DNA from: Candidatus Omnitrophota bacterium
GTDB taxonomy: Bacteria > Omnitrophota > Gorgyraeia > JABMRG01
NCBI GenBank assembly: GCA_013202935.1
Contig: JABMRG010000167.1
Coordinates: 1 to 15,240, forward strand
DNA length: 15,240 bases
Reading direction: 5' to 3'
In this document: positions 6,064 to 13,607 of the stretch, piece after piece
Numbering within the stretch: position 1 is the first letter of the stretch
Layout of the letters: each line of letters begins with the position of its first letter
Notes under the pieces: model-generated
What the model was told of the DNA's origin: nothing
What the model saw: the letters and a program-made list of their open reading frames with translations, nothing else
Database searches by the model: none
Program-made: the position numbers and the translations under genes

Positions 6064-7103
6064 GCGAGGATAAAAAAGTGGATAAGAATGGGCGCGAAAA
6101 ACTTATAGTGCAGGGTGAAACCGAGGAAGACCAGATACTGAGCATATCCTTAAGGCCTACTATAATAAAAGAGTTTGTAGGCCAGAGCGATATGGTGGAG
6201 AACCTACTCGTATCAATAAAGGCAGCAAAAAATCGTAAAGAACCACTTGAGCATACCCTATTCTCAGGCCCGCCAGGACTTGGCAAGACAACACTTGCGC
6301 ATATTATAGCTCATGAGATGGGAACCAAGATAACCGCAACCTCAGGCCCTGCTATAGAGCGCGCAGGCGATCTGATAGGCATATTGACAAACCTTGAAAA
6401 GGGAGATGTGCTGTTTGTTGATGAGATCCATAGGCTATCAAGGGTCGTTGAGGAATTCCTTTACCCAGCTATGGAGAATTTTCAGATAGATTTTGTTATA
6501 GATAAGGGCCCTTATGCCAAGACAATAAAATTTAACCTGAAACCATTTACCTTAATAGGCGCGACTACCCGCTCAGGGCTTCTTACAGCACCTATGCGTG
6601 GCCGTTTTGGTATATTTCACCACCTTGAGTTTTATCAACCTCAAGACCTGGCTAAGATAATAGAGCGGTCTGCAGATTTGCTTAGTGTTAGGGTCAATAA
6701 AGATGCAGGCATAGAGATTGCCAAACGTTCCCGCGGCACTCCGCGTATTGCAAACAGGCTACTTAGGCGCGTGAGAGACTATGCGCAGGTTAAGGCAAAA
6801 GGCGACATAAATGAGGATATTGTACAGAGCGCACTTAAAGCTCAAGGGGTTGATAAGGCAGGCTTAGACCCGATAGATAGAAAGGTCTTAGGTGCTATTA
6901 TAGAATATTACAATGGTGGCCCGGTAGGGATAAGTGCACTTGCCGCATCGTTGAATGAAGAACAGGATACCATAGTTGATGTGGTTGAGCCCTATCTTTT
7001 AAAGGGAGGTTTCTTAAAACGCACCCAGAGAGGAAGAGAAGCCACTAAGCTTGCATATGAGCATTTGGGTATTAGTAAAGCAAGACAGAAGGAGCTCTTT
7101 TGA
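6060..7103 (+). CDS. ruvB: Holliday junction branch migration ATPase RuvB
   Basis: This 347-residue AAA+ motor drives branch migration on RuvA-bound junctions. Visible motifs are Walker A GPPGLGKT (70-77), Walker B DEIH (121-124), sensor 1 GATTR (167-171), the likely arginine finger R180 in PMRGRFG, and the sensor 2 segment RGTPRIANRLLRRVRDYA. A winged-helix domain follows at the C-terminus (IEYYNGGPVGISALAASL). The first ~25 residues are a polar extension before the family's usual LRP...EFVGQ start. It begins in an ATGA overlap with ruvA and ends overlapping the TTG start of queH. Confidence 0.98.
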   Translation: MSEDKKVDKNGREKLIVQGETEEDQILSISLRPTIIKEFVGQSDMVENLLVSIKAAKNRKEPLEHTLFSGPPGLGKTTLAHIIAHEMGTKITATSGPAIERAGDLIGILTNLEKGDVLFVDEIHRLSRVVEEFLYPAMENFQIDFVIDKGPYAKTIKFNLKPFTLIGATTRSGLLTAPMRGRFGIFHHLEFYQPQDLAKIIERSADLLSVRVNKDAGIEIAKRSRGTPRIANRLLRRVRDYAQVKAKGDINEDIVQSALKAQGVDKAGLDPIDRKVLGAIIEYYNGGPVGISALAASLNEEQDTIVDVVEPYLLKGGFLKRTQRGREATKLAYEHLGISKARQKELF

Positions 7104-7645
7104 AGACACTCTTACATATATGCTGCGCGCCCTGCGCAATATATTGCAAAGAAAGCTTAAAAGAAACAGGCCATGAAGCCGAGGGGTTTTTCTATAACCC
7201 CAATATCCATCCTGCGTCTGAGTATAATATGAGAAAAGAATCTCTTGAGAAGCTCTCTAATTCTGTGGGGCTTAAGGTATCTTATATATCTGATCTTCAG
7301 TTTGAGGATTTTTTCAGAAAGATTACATTTCATGAGAAAGATGAGAGGTGCCCGCTCTGCTGGATGCTCAGGCTGGCCAAGACAGCGGAGTATGCATCCA
7401 AAAATGGCTTCAGAGGTTTTAGTACAACACTATTAATAAGCCCGTATCAGGATCATGAACGTATAAGGTCTATAGGCGAGACAGTAGCAAAAAAATACTC
7501 AGTCTCTTTTGTATATAAGGATTTTCGGCCCGGATTTAAAGAATCACATCAGGCCTCACATGAGATGGGCCTATACCATCAGAAGTATTGCGGTTGCATT
7601 TATAGCGAAAGAGAACGCTTTGACAAAGTATCCAAGGTTTCATAG
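7100..7645 (+). CDS. queH: epoxyqueuosine reductase QueH
   Basis: This 181-residue member of the DUF208/QueH family reduces epoxyqueuosine to queuosine in tRNA, the last step of queuosine synthesis, and is not homologous to the cobalamin-dependent QueG. The three Cys clusters expected of this iron-sulfur enzyme are present: HICCAPC (C8, C9, C12), CPLC (C84, C87) and YCGC (C164, C166), with YNPNIHP and STTLLISPYQ between them. The start codon is TTG, in a TTGA overlap with the ruvB stop. A strong GAAGGAG Shine-Dalgarno (7088-7094) at 5-nt spacing supports it. queA and tgt lie downstream in the same operon, which fits the pathway. Confidence 0.94.
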   Translation: MKTLLHICCAPCAIYCKESLKETGHEAEGFFYNPNIHPASEYNMRKESLEKLSNSVGLKVSYISDLQFEDFFRKITFHEKDERCPLCWMLRLAKTAEYASKNGFRGFSTTLLISPYQDHERIRSIGETVAKKYSVSFVYKDFRPGFKESHQASHEMGLYHQKYCGCIYSERERFDKVSKVS

Positions 7646-7647
7646 TA

Positions 7648-8793
7648 ATGAGATTTAAGCTAGCAATCTTCCTCCCTATATTATCTATCCTGTTAATCCC
7701 TGTTAATATTTCTGCCGCGACAATCCATATCCCGGATAAGATAAGGGTCGTAGTCAGTGATGAGACTGATGAGTTAAACCTCTCTATAAGAGGAAAGTAT
7801 AGAATAACTACTATTGAGACAGGCGAGGTTTTAAAGAGAGGCAAGACCTTCTTTAATATAAAAATAACGCCTGCAGCAAATGGCATAGTATTTGGCAAGG
7901 ATCTTTTTAAAATTTATGCTATAGAGATTACTCCTGAGAGGGAGCCTTCTATATATCTTGGCAAGAGGCTGTATAGAGGCAGTTTACAGATAGTACGCAC
8001 GAAAAAAGAGTCCTTAAGGGCAATCAATGTTGTTAATCTCAAGGATTATCTAAAGGGTGTCCTATATCATGAAGTATCACATCGCTGGCCCATGGAGGCT
8101 ATTAAGGCGCAGGCGATAGTCTCAAGGACATTCGCGCTTTATAAAGCCCAGCAGAATAAGAACAACTACTATTATCTTACATCAGATATTAGCTCGCAGG
8201 TCTACGGCGGTGTCTATGCTGGAAGATACAGGACAAATAAAGCGGTTGAGGCAACTGAGGATGAGGTGCTTCTCTACAGAGGGGAAATCCTGCCAGCATT
8301 TTTTCATGCTACCTGCGGCGGAACGACAGAAGATGTAAGTAGGCTCTGGAAATTAAGCCTTAAGCCTTTAAAAGGTATAACCTGTCCATATTGTAAAAAT
8401 TCACCACATTTCTACTGGAAGAAGGATGTAGAGTTTGCTTATATCGAGGAAAGACTAAAAGATGCAGGCTATGATGTCAGGTCAATAACTTCAATAAAGA
8501 TAGGAAAAAGAGATCCCTCAAGCAGAATCATCCGCTTGGAAATAAGATCAGCAAGCGGTGTTACTTTAATAACCGCAAAGGATTTTCGCCAGATATTAGG
8601 TTCGCGCCTGATAAGAAGCACAAATTTTAAAGTCAATGTCAGGGAAGAAAAGGCATTCTTTGAAGGAAAAGGCTGGGGCCATGGCGTAGGTATGTGCCAG
8701 TGGGGCGCATTTACAATGGCAAAGAAAAGAAAAAAGGCCGAAGATATTCTCAGGCTCTATTACCCCGGCGCCAGCATCACAAAATTAAAATGA
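7648..8793 (+). CDS. spoIID: SpoIID/LytB-domain exported protein
   Basis: This 381-residue protein has an N-terminal signal peptide (residues 1-23, hydrophobic core 5-18, likely cut near NISA) and a SpoIID domain. In endospore formers SpoIID is a lytic transglycosylase needed for engulfment. The equivalent of its catalytic Glu is E142 in GVLYHEVSHRWPMEAIKAQA. Other conserved blocks are FFHATCGGTTEDV and GWGHGVGMCQWGA (342-354). H220, C223, C246 and C249 could form a metal site, by inference. Non-sporulating bacteria also carry SpoIID-domain proteins for peptidoglycan remodelling, and nothing else here suggests sporulation. It begins 2 nt after queH and overlaps queA by 4 nt. The symbol reflects the domain, not a proven sporulation role. 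Confidence 0.88.
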   Translation: MRFKLAIFLPILSILLIPVNISAATIHIPDKIRVVVSDETDELNLSIRGKYRITTIETGEVLKRGKTFFNIKITPAANGIVFGKDLFKIYAIEITPEREPSIYLGKRLYRGSLQIVRTKKESLRAINVVNLKDYLKGVLYHEVSHRWPMEAIKAQAIVSRTFALYKAQQNKNNYYYLTSDISSQVYGGVYAGRYRTNKAVEATEDEVLLYRGEILPAFFHATCGGTTEDVSRLWKLSLKPLKGITCPYCKNSPHFYWKKDVEFAYIEERLKDAGYDVRSITSIKIGKRDPSSRIIRLEIRSASGVTLITAKDFRQILGSRLIRSTNFKVNVREEKAFFEGKGWGHGVGMCQWGAFTMAKKRKKAEDILRLYYPGASITKLK

Positions 8794-9806
8794 AGCTAAC
8801 AGATTTTGATTATAGTTTACCAAAAGAGCTGATAGCTCAATATCCATTGCCTGAGCGGGATGGTTCAAGGTTGCTAAGCTTAGATAAGAGAACAGGTAGT
8901 ATAGAACATCAGACTTTCAAAAGCCTGTCATCACTGCTTAAAAAAGGAGACCTCTTAGTCCTTAATGATACAAAAGTATTTAACGCCCGGCTTATAGGTA
9001 AAAGAGAAGGCTTTGAAGGCAGGGTAGAGGTTTTGCTTACTGAAAAAATAGAGGATAACCTATATGCTATGCTATGTAAGCCATCCCGTAAGCTTAAAGA
9101 CGGCACAAGGCTTATATTTGGTGATGGCCGCTTAAATGGAAAGATAGCTGGAGAAGAAAACGGTTTCAAACTAATCCGTTTCAATACAAACGGTAGTTTG
9201 CATAAAGAATTGGAGAAAATAGGCAAGGTGCCTCTTCCCCCGTATATAAAAAGAGATACTGAAGAGGATGATAGAGCCAGGTACCAGACAGTATATGCCA
9301 AAAATATAGGGGCAATAGCAGCGCCTACCGCAGGCTTACACTTTACAGATGAGCTTTTATTGAGCCTTAAAGAAAAGGGTATCGAGACAGCATACATTAC
9401 ACTCCATGTTGGTTTTGCAACATTTAAGGCTGTTGATGAGGAGGATGTAACAAAACATAAGATGCACAAGGAGTATTATCAGATTGAAGAAGATGTTGCT
9501 GACAGGGTACAGAACGCAAAGAAAGAAGGAAGGCGCATTATAGCAGTAGGTACAACCACATGCCGTACCCTAGAAGCATTTGCATTAAGCCAGGAACTAA
9601 AAGGCTGGACAGATATATTTATCTACCCAGGTTATAGGTTTAAATTAACAGATGGGCTCATAACAAATTTTCATCTTCCGCGGACAACATTGCTTATGCT
9701 TGTTTCTGCCTTTTCTGGCCGAGAAAATATTTTAAGGGCTTATAACGAAGCTATAGATATGCACTACCGCTTTTACAGCTACGGCGATTGCATGCTAATA
9801 ATTTAG
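8790..9806 (+). CDS. queA: S-adenosylmethionine:tRNA ribosyltransferase-isomerase QueA
   Basis: This 338-residue enzyme transfers and isomerises the ribosyl moiety of SAM onto preQ1 in tRNA, making epoxyqueuosine. Family blocks are FDYSLPKELIAQYPLPERD at the N-terminus, LVLNDTKVFNARLIG, AAPTAGLHFT (about 177-186), HVGFATFKAV, AVGTTTCRTLEA and the C-terminal LITNFHLPRTTLLMLVSAF. ATG 8790, in an ATGA overlap with the spoIID-like gene, gives the normal family N-terminus. The frame is open further upstream only within the previous gene. It sits between queH and tgt, the enzymes acting after and before it. Confidence 0.97.
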   Translation: MKLTDFDYSLPKELIAQYPLPERDGSRLLSLDKRTGSIEHQTFKSLSSLLKKGDLLVLNDTKVFNARLIGKREGFEGRVEVLLTEKIEDNLYAMLCKPSRKLKDGTRLIFGDGRLNGKIAGEENGFKLIRFNTNGSLHKELEKIGKVPLPPYIKRDTEEDDRARYQTVYAKNIGAIAAPTAGLHFTDELLLSLKEKGIETAYITLHVGFATFKAVDEEDVTKHKMHKEYYQIEEDVADRVQNAKKEGRRIIAVGTTTCRTLEAFALSQELKGWTDIFIYPGYRFKLTDGLITNFHLPRTTLLMLVSAFSGRENILRAYNEAIDMHYRFYSYGDCMLII

Positions 9807-9850
9807 GAAAGGGTGCAACCAAACACTTCTATGAACTTCTTCTGTGACTG

Positions 9851-9883
9851 GTTCCCCGAGGCGAAGCCGAGGGAAACGTCCCC
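9851..9883 (+). repeat. palindromic element abutting the tgt start codon, carrying its SD
   Basis: GTTCCCC (9851-9857) pairs with GGGAAAC (9871-9877) with one mismatch. Inside it, GGC (9860-9862) pairs with GCC (9866-9868) around a GAA loop. The only Shine-Dalgarno-like sequence for tgt, GAGGGA (9869-9874), lies in the 3' arm, 9 nt before the ATG at 9884. Its GC content and palindromy stand out in the otherwise AT-rich 77-nt gap, suggesting a small dispersed repeat. Folding would hide the SD, so it could modulate tgt translation. That effect is inference. Confidence 0.6.
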
Positions 9884-11059
9884 ATGTATAAGCTGATTAA
9901 GAAAGATAAGAAGACAAAGGCGAGGGTGGGTAAGTTTACCACGCAACATGGTGAGGTGAGCACGCCTAACTTTATGCCTGTTGGAACTTCTGCGACAGTG
10001 AAGACCCTTACACCTGAAGAAGTGAAAGCTGCTGGAACGGAAATTATACTATCTAATGCATACCACCTGATGCTTAGGCCAGGTGCAGATGTTATTAAGG
10101 AAGCAGGAGGACTCCATAAGTTTATGCATTGGGATGGGCCCATATTGACTGACAGCGGAGGATTCCAGGTTTTTTCACTCAGCAAGCTTAGAAAGATTAA
10201 GGATGATGGGGTAGAATTTCAGTCTCATATCGATGGCTCGAGGCAGTTTATTACTCCTGAGTCTGTGGTGGAGTTTCAGCAGGTCTTAGGAAGTGATATT
10301 ATGATGGTTCTGGATGAATGCATACACTATCCATGTCAGCGTGACTATGCTGAGAAGTCTCTGAAGATTACAACAGACTGGGCGCGCAGGAGCAGGGATT
10401 GGTCGCTCGCAGGAGCTCGCGACACTTCCTCGGACATTTCGTCCTCGGTCGCTTCGTCTTCGCTCGCAATGACGCAGAAGAAGCAGATGCTCTTTGGTAT
10501 TGTCCAGGGTGGTGCTTATCTCGACCTACGAAAACAAGCTGTTGAGGAACTTATTGAGATAGGTTTTGATGGGTATGCTGTAGGAGGCTTAAGTGTTGGT
10601 GAACCGAGGGAGCTGATGTATGAGATAATAGACGTTACTCTGCCGCTTTTGCCTGAGGATAATCTCCATTATCTTATGGGAGTGGGCACGCCGCAGGATA
10701 TATTGGAGACTGTTGAGAGGGGCGCGGATATATTTGACTGCGTTGTACCAACAAGGAACGGAAGAAACGGCACCGCCTTCACATCAAAAGGAAATGTGAA
10801 GATCCGAAATGCAAAATATACTAAAGATAATCTTCCCATAGATGAAGAATGTGTATGTCCATGCTGCAAAGATTATACCCGCGCATATATACACCACTTA
10901 TTTAGTATAGATGAAATACTAGGACTTAGACTATTGTCATTGCATAATATAACATTTTATGCTAAACTAATGAAAAATATCCGTGAGGCAATAACAGATG
11001 ACAGGTTTGCTGAATTTAAGAAGGGTTTTTTAACGAACTACAAAGAGAAGGAGAAATAA
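9884..11059 (+). CDS. tgt: tRNA-guanine transglycosylase (queuine/preQ1) Tgt
   Basis: This 391-residue enzyme swaps guanine-34 for preQ1 in GUN-anticodon tRNAs, the committed tRNA step of queuosine synthesis. It is a TIM barrel with general-base D90 (LTDSGGFQ), nucleophile D285 (FDCVVPTRNG), substrate loop GIVQGG and VGGLSVGE, and a zinc site C323, C325, C328, H354 spaced exactly as in E. coli (C302, C304, C307, H333). The offset to E. coli numbering grows from 1 at D90 to 21 at D285, so about 20 residues are inserted. They match a Ser-rich stretch (about 174-198) encoded by a GC-rich repeat. The start codon fits the family N-terminus (MYKLIKKDKKTKARVGKF). tgt-yajC-secDF is a common gene order. 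Confidence 0.97.
   Translation: MYKLIKKDKKTKARVGKFTTQHGEVSTPNFMPVGTSATVKTLTPEEVKAAGTEIILSNAYHLMLRPGADVIKEAGGLHKFMHWDGPILTDSGGFQVFSLSKLRKIKDDGVEFQSHIDGSRQFITPESVVEFQQVLGSDIMMVLDECIHYPCQRDYAEKSLKITTDWARRSRDWSLAGARDTSSDISSSVASSSLAMTQKKQMLFGIVQGGAYLDLRKQAVEELIEIGFDGYAVGGLSVGEPRELMYEIIDVTLPLLPEDNLHYLMGVGTPQDILETVERGADIFDCVVPTRNGRNGTAFTSKGNVKIRNAKYTKDNLPIDEECVCPCCKDYTRAYIHHLFSIDEILGLRLLSLHNITFYAKLMKNIREAITDDRFAEFKKGFLTNYKEKEK
10396..10474 (+). mobile_element. in-frame GC-rich repeat element inserted within tgt
   Basis: The segment runs from GGATTGGTCGC to GCTCGCAATGACG and is much richer in CG dinucleotides than its surroundings. Read on the other strand it begins CGTCATTGCGAGCGAAG, a motif I recall at the ends of short dispersed palindromic repeats in many bacterial genomes. 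It contains a 5-bp stem GTCGC/GCGAC (10402-10406, 10419-10423), a small GGAC/GTCC hairpin (10432-10444), and three degenerate 15-nt units starting at 10427, 10442 and 10457. These units encode SSDIS, SSVAS and SSLAM. No stop or frameshift results. Borders are approximate. Confidence 0.7.
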
Positions 11060-11389
11060 ATGTTTGAAAAGATAGCTTATGCTATGGGACAAGCACCACA
11101 GGCTCAAGGAGGCGCGGCACCGAGCCCAATAGTTGCCTTCATGCCATTAATACTTATGTTTGCGATATTCTATTTTCTTCTTATAAGGCCACAGCAGAAG
11201 AAACAGAAAGAACATAATAAGATGTTGTCAGAACTTAAGAAGAACGACGAAGTTATTACAAACGGCGGTATACACGCTACGATAGTAAATATAAAGGATG
11301 CCACATACACATTAAGAGTTGATGATAACGTCAAGATCGAAGTATCTAAATCAGCAATATCAGGTGTTAAGCAAAAAACAGGAGAGTAG
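11060..11389 (+). CDS. yajC: preprotein translocase accessory subunit YajC
   Basis: This 109-residue protein has a single membrane helix (about 24-45, PIVAFMPLILMFAIFYFLLI) followed by the family hallmark RPQQKKQKEHNKML and a small cytoplasmic domain with NDEVITNGGIHATIV. YajC associates with SecDF at the SecYEG translocon in the inner membrane. The ATG follows the tgt stop directly with no gap. A strong AAGGAG Shine-Dalgarno (11048-11053) lies 6 nt upstream, inside the end of tgt. secDF begins 2 nt after it, matching their joint function. Confidence 0.97.
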   Translation: MFEKIAYAMGQAPQAQGGAAPSPIVAFMPLILMFAIFYFLLIRPQQKKQKEHNKMLSELKKNDEVITNGGIHATIVNIKDATYTLRVDDNVKIEVSKSAISGVKQKTGE

Positions 11390-11391
11390 TA

Positions 11392-13599
11392 ATGCATAAG
11401 AACTTAAAGTGGAAAGTATTATTAATTCTGATTGTGCTAGGACTCTCTTTATGGAGCCTTTGGCCGCCTTTAACTGCTAAAGATAGCCAGGGCAATATAA
11501 TTAAGGAAGGCAAAATAAATTTAGGCCTTGATCTTCAAGGTGGCATGCACCTTGTACTAAAGGTTGATACCTCAAAGCTCGATGCCAAAGAAGCAAAGGA
11601 TGCCCCGGAACGCGCTTTAGAGATTATAAGAAACAGAATTGACCAGTTTGGCGTAAAAGAAGTCTCTATTGTAAGGCAAGGCAAAGATGAGATGGTTATC
11701 CAGCTTCCTGGAATTACTGACAGGGATAGAGCGCTTGAGTTGATAGGAAGAACCGCACTCTTAGAATACAGGCTTGTCTCAGATGATCCTGAGAAGATGA
11801 AGCAGGCCCTTGATGGAAACATACCGGAAGGCTATGAGTTAAAAGAGAATGAAGAAGGTGATAAGCTTTTAGTCGAGACAAAGTCAGATGTTACAGGCGC
11901 AGATTTGGTAAATGCTATTGTAAAGTTTGACCAGTCTTCCTTTAACCAGCCGACTATAGGCATTACCTTTAATAAAGAAGGTGCAAGAAAATTTGCCAAA
12001 CTTACAGCTGAAAATACTGGCAAACGACTTGCTATTGTACTTGATGGCGTAGTAAAACTTGCGCCTGTTATTAAGGAGAGGATTCCAGGTGGTGAAGGAG
12101 TTATACAAGGAAGATTCTCACCTGATGAGGCAAATGATGTGGCTATTGTTCTGCGTGCTGGTGCACTTCCTGCTCCTGTAAAGGTAGAAGAGGAGAGAAC
12201 CGTAGGCCCATTATTAGGTCAGGATTCAATAAATGCCGGTGTCCGTGCTATAGCTATAGGGGCAGCACTGGTCTGCGTTTTTATGCTATTATATTATCTG
12301 CTGGCTGGATTTATAGCTGTTTTTGCTCTAATATTAAATTTTGTCATTATCCTAGGGGTGATGGGTTATTGTCACTTCACATTAACACTTCCTGGTATAG
12401 CTGGCCTTATCTTAACACTAGGTATGGCTGTTGATGCAAATGTGCTTATATACGAAAGAATAAGGGAAGAACTCCGCGCAGGAAAGACTGTTAGGAGCGC
12501 GATATCTACAGGGTACGCCAAGGCATTTAGCGCGATCATAGACTCAAACCTGACTACCTTAATAGCAGCTATATTGTTATTTCAGTTTGGTACAGGCCCG
12601 ATAAGGGGTTTTGCAGTGACTCTTAGTATAGGTATTGCTGCAAGCCTCTTTACAGCACTTGTCGTTACTCGCACGATATTTCAGGTCATATCGCTTAACC
12701 CCAACTTTACTACAGTTAAGATGCTCGCCTGGATAAAGGATACAAAGATAAACTTTATAAGCAAGCGAAAGTTCTGCTACGGCCTATCACTTCTTGTGAT
12801 CGTGATTGGAATGGCCATATTTGGCGCTCGTGGCGGCAAAAACTTCGGAGTAGACTTTACAGGTGGCACATTGCAACAGTTTAAATTCCAGAACCCCATA
12901 GATATAGCAAAAGTAAGAGAGTCCATATCAGCACTAGGATTAAAGGGCGTCTCTATACAGAAACTCGCAGGGGACCGTGAAGTACTTATACGTACATCTG
13001 AAGAGGCTGATGCAAAGATAAAGACAACATTGACAGACTCATTCAAAGGTAATGATTTTGATCTTATGCGTGTTGAGAGGGTCGGCCCATCAGTTGGTAA
13101 ACTATTACGAAAGAATGCCCTGCGTGCGCTTGTTTTTGGTTTAATAGGTATTCTTATCTATATAGGTTTTAGATTCCATCACTTTGAATATGGTATAGCC
13201 GGCGTAATAGCGCTCTTTCATGACGTGCTTATAGTAATAGGAGCTATGGCTATTACCGGAAGAGAGTTTGATTTAACAGTTGTAGCAGCCATACTAACGG
13301 TAGCAGGTTATTCTATCAACGACACTGTTGTTATCTACGACAGGATAAGAGAAAATATAAGGCTTTTTAGGAAGCTGAGCTTTATAGAGCTTATAAATCT
13401 AAGTATAAACCAGACATTGGCAAGGACAGTCTTTACAACACTTACCACCCTCTTTACAGCTACAGCCCTGTTTATATGGGGAGGGGTGGTATTGAATAAT
13501 TTTGCTTTCTGCCTTATTGTAGGATTTATATCCGGCATATACTCGACCATGTTTATTGCAAGCCCGCTTCTTATAATCTGGCAGAAACGTAAACGTTAG
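11392..13599 (+). CDS. secDF: fused protein translocase subunit SecDF
   Basis: This single 735-residue chain joins SecD and SecF, which use the proton-motive force to help pull exported proteins through SecYEG. The SecD half has TM1 (about 7-25), the GLDLQGG motif (45-51), a large periplasmic P1 domain (FGVKEVSIVRQG, VIQLPGITD) and five membrane helices (about 275-440). The SecF half starts near 450, with GVDFTGG (486-492), a smaller periplasmic domain and five more helices. The matching acidic residues in the proton path are D348 (GMAVDANVLIYERI) and D644 (SINDTVVIYDRI). Fusion is known in Bacillus and Thermus, while many other bacteria split the gene. An AGGAGAG Shine-Dalgarno overlaps the yajC stop region. 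Confidence 0.97.
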   Translation: MHKNLKWKVLLILIVLGLSLWSLWPPLTAKDSQGNIIKEGKINLGLDLQGGMHLVLKVDTSKLDAKEAKDAPERALEIIRNRIDQFGVKEVSIVRQGKDEMVIQLPGITDRDRALELIGRTALLEYRLVSDDPEKMKQALDGNIPEGYELKENEEGDKLLVETKSDVTGADLVNAIVKFDQSSFNQPTIGITFNKEGARKFAKLTAENTGKRLAIVLDGVVKLAPVIKERIPGGEGVIQGRFSPDEANDVAIVLRAGALPAPVKVEEERTVGPLLGQDSINAGVRAIAIGAALVCVFMLLYYLLAGFIAVFALILNFVIILGVMGYCHFTLTLPGIAGLILTLGMAVDANVLIYERIREELRAGKTVRSAISTGYAKAFSAIIDSNLTTLIAAILLFQFGTGPIRGFAVTLSIGIAASLFTALVVTRTIFQVISLNPNFTTVKMLAWIKDTKINFISKRKFCYGLSLLVIVIGMAIFGARGGKNFGVDFTGGTLQQFKFQNPIDIAKVRESISALGLKGVSIQKLAGDREVLIRTSEEADAKIKTTLTDSFKGNDFDLMRVERVGPSVGKLLRKNALRALVFGLIGILIYIGFRFHHFEYGIAGVIALFHDVLIVIGAMAITGREFDLTVVAAILTVAGYSINDTVVIYDRIRENIRLFRKLSFIELINLSINQTLARTVFTTLTTLFTATALFIWGGVVLNNFAFCLIVGFISGIYSTMFIASPLLIIWQKRKR

Positions 13600-13607
13600 A
13601 GAAATAG

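Noticed and set aside
7245..7436. Small + strand frame inside queH
   Set aside because: It is fully nested in a different frame of a well-supported gene, with no family resemblance.
8694..8789. Upstream extension of queA within the spoIID-like gene
   Set aside because: The extra 32 residues are out-of-frame translation of the SpoIID C-terminus. QueA homology begins at MKLTDFDYSL.
9807..9883. preQ1 riboswitch upstream of tgt
   Set aside because: The 77-nt gap has no preQ1-I or preQ1-II consensus (no H-type pseudoknot sequence such as CACC...ACTA with the A-rich tail). The only structure seen is the GC-rich palindrome next to the start codon.
10396..10474. Frameshift, intein or pseudogene interpretation of tgt
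   Set aside because: The frame is maintained through the block, there are no intein splice motifs, and all catalytic and zinc residues are present downstream with family spacing.
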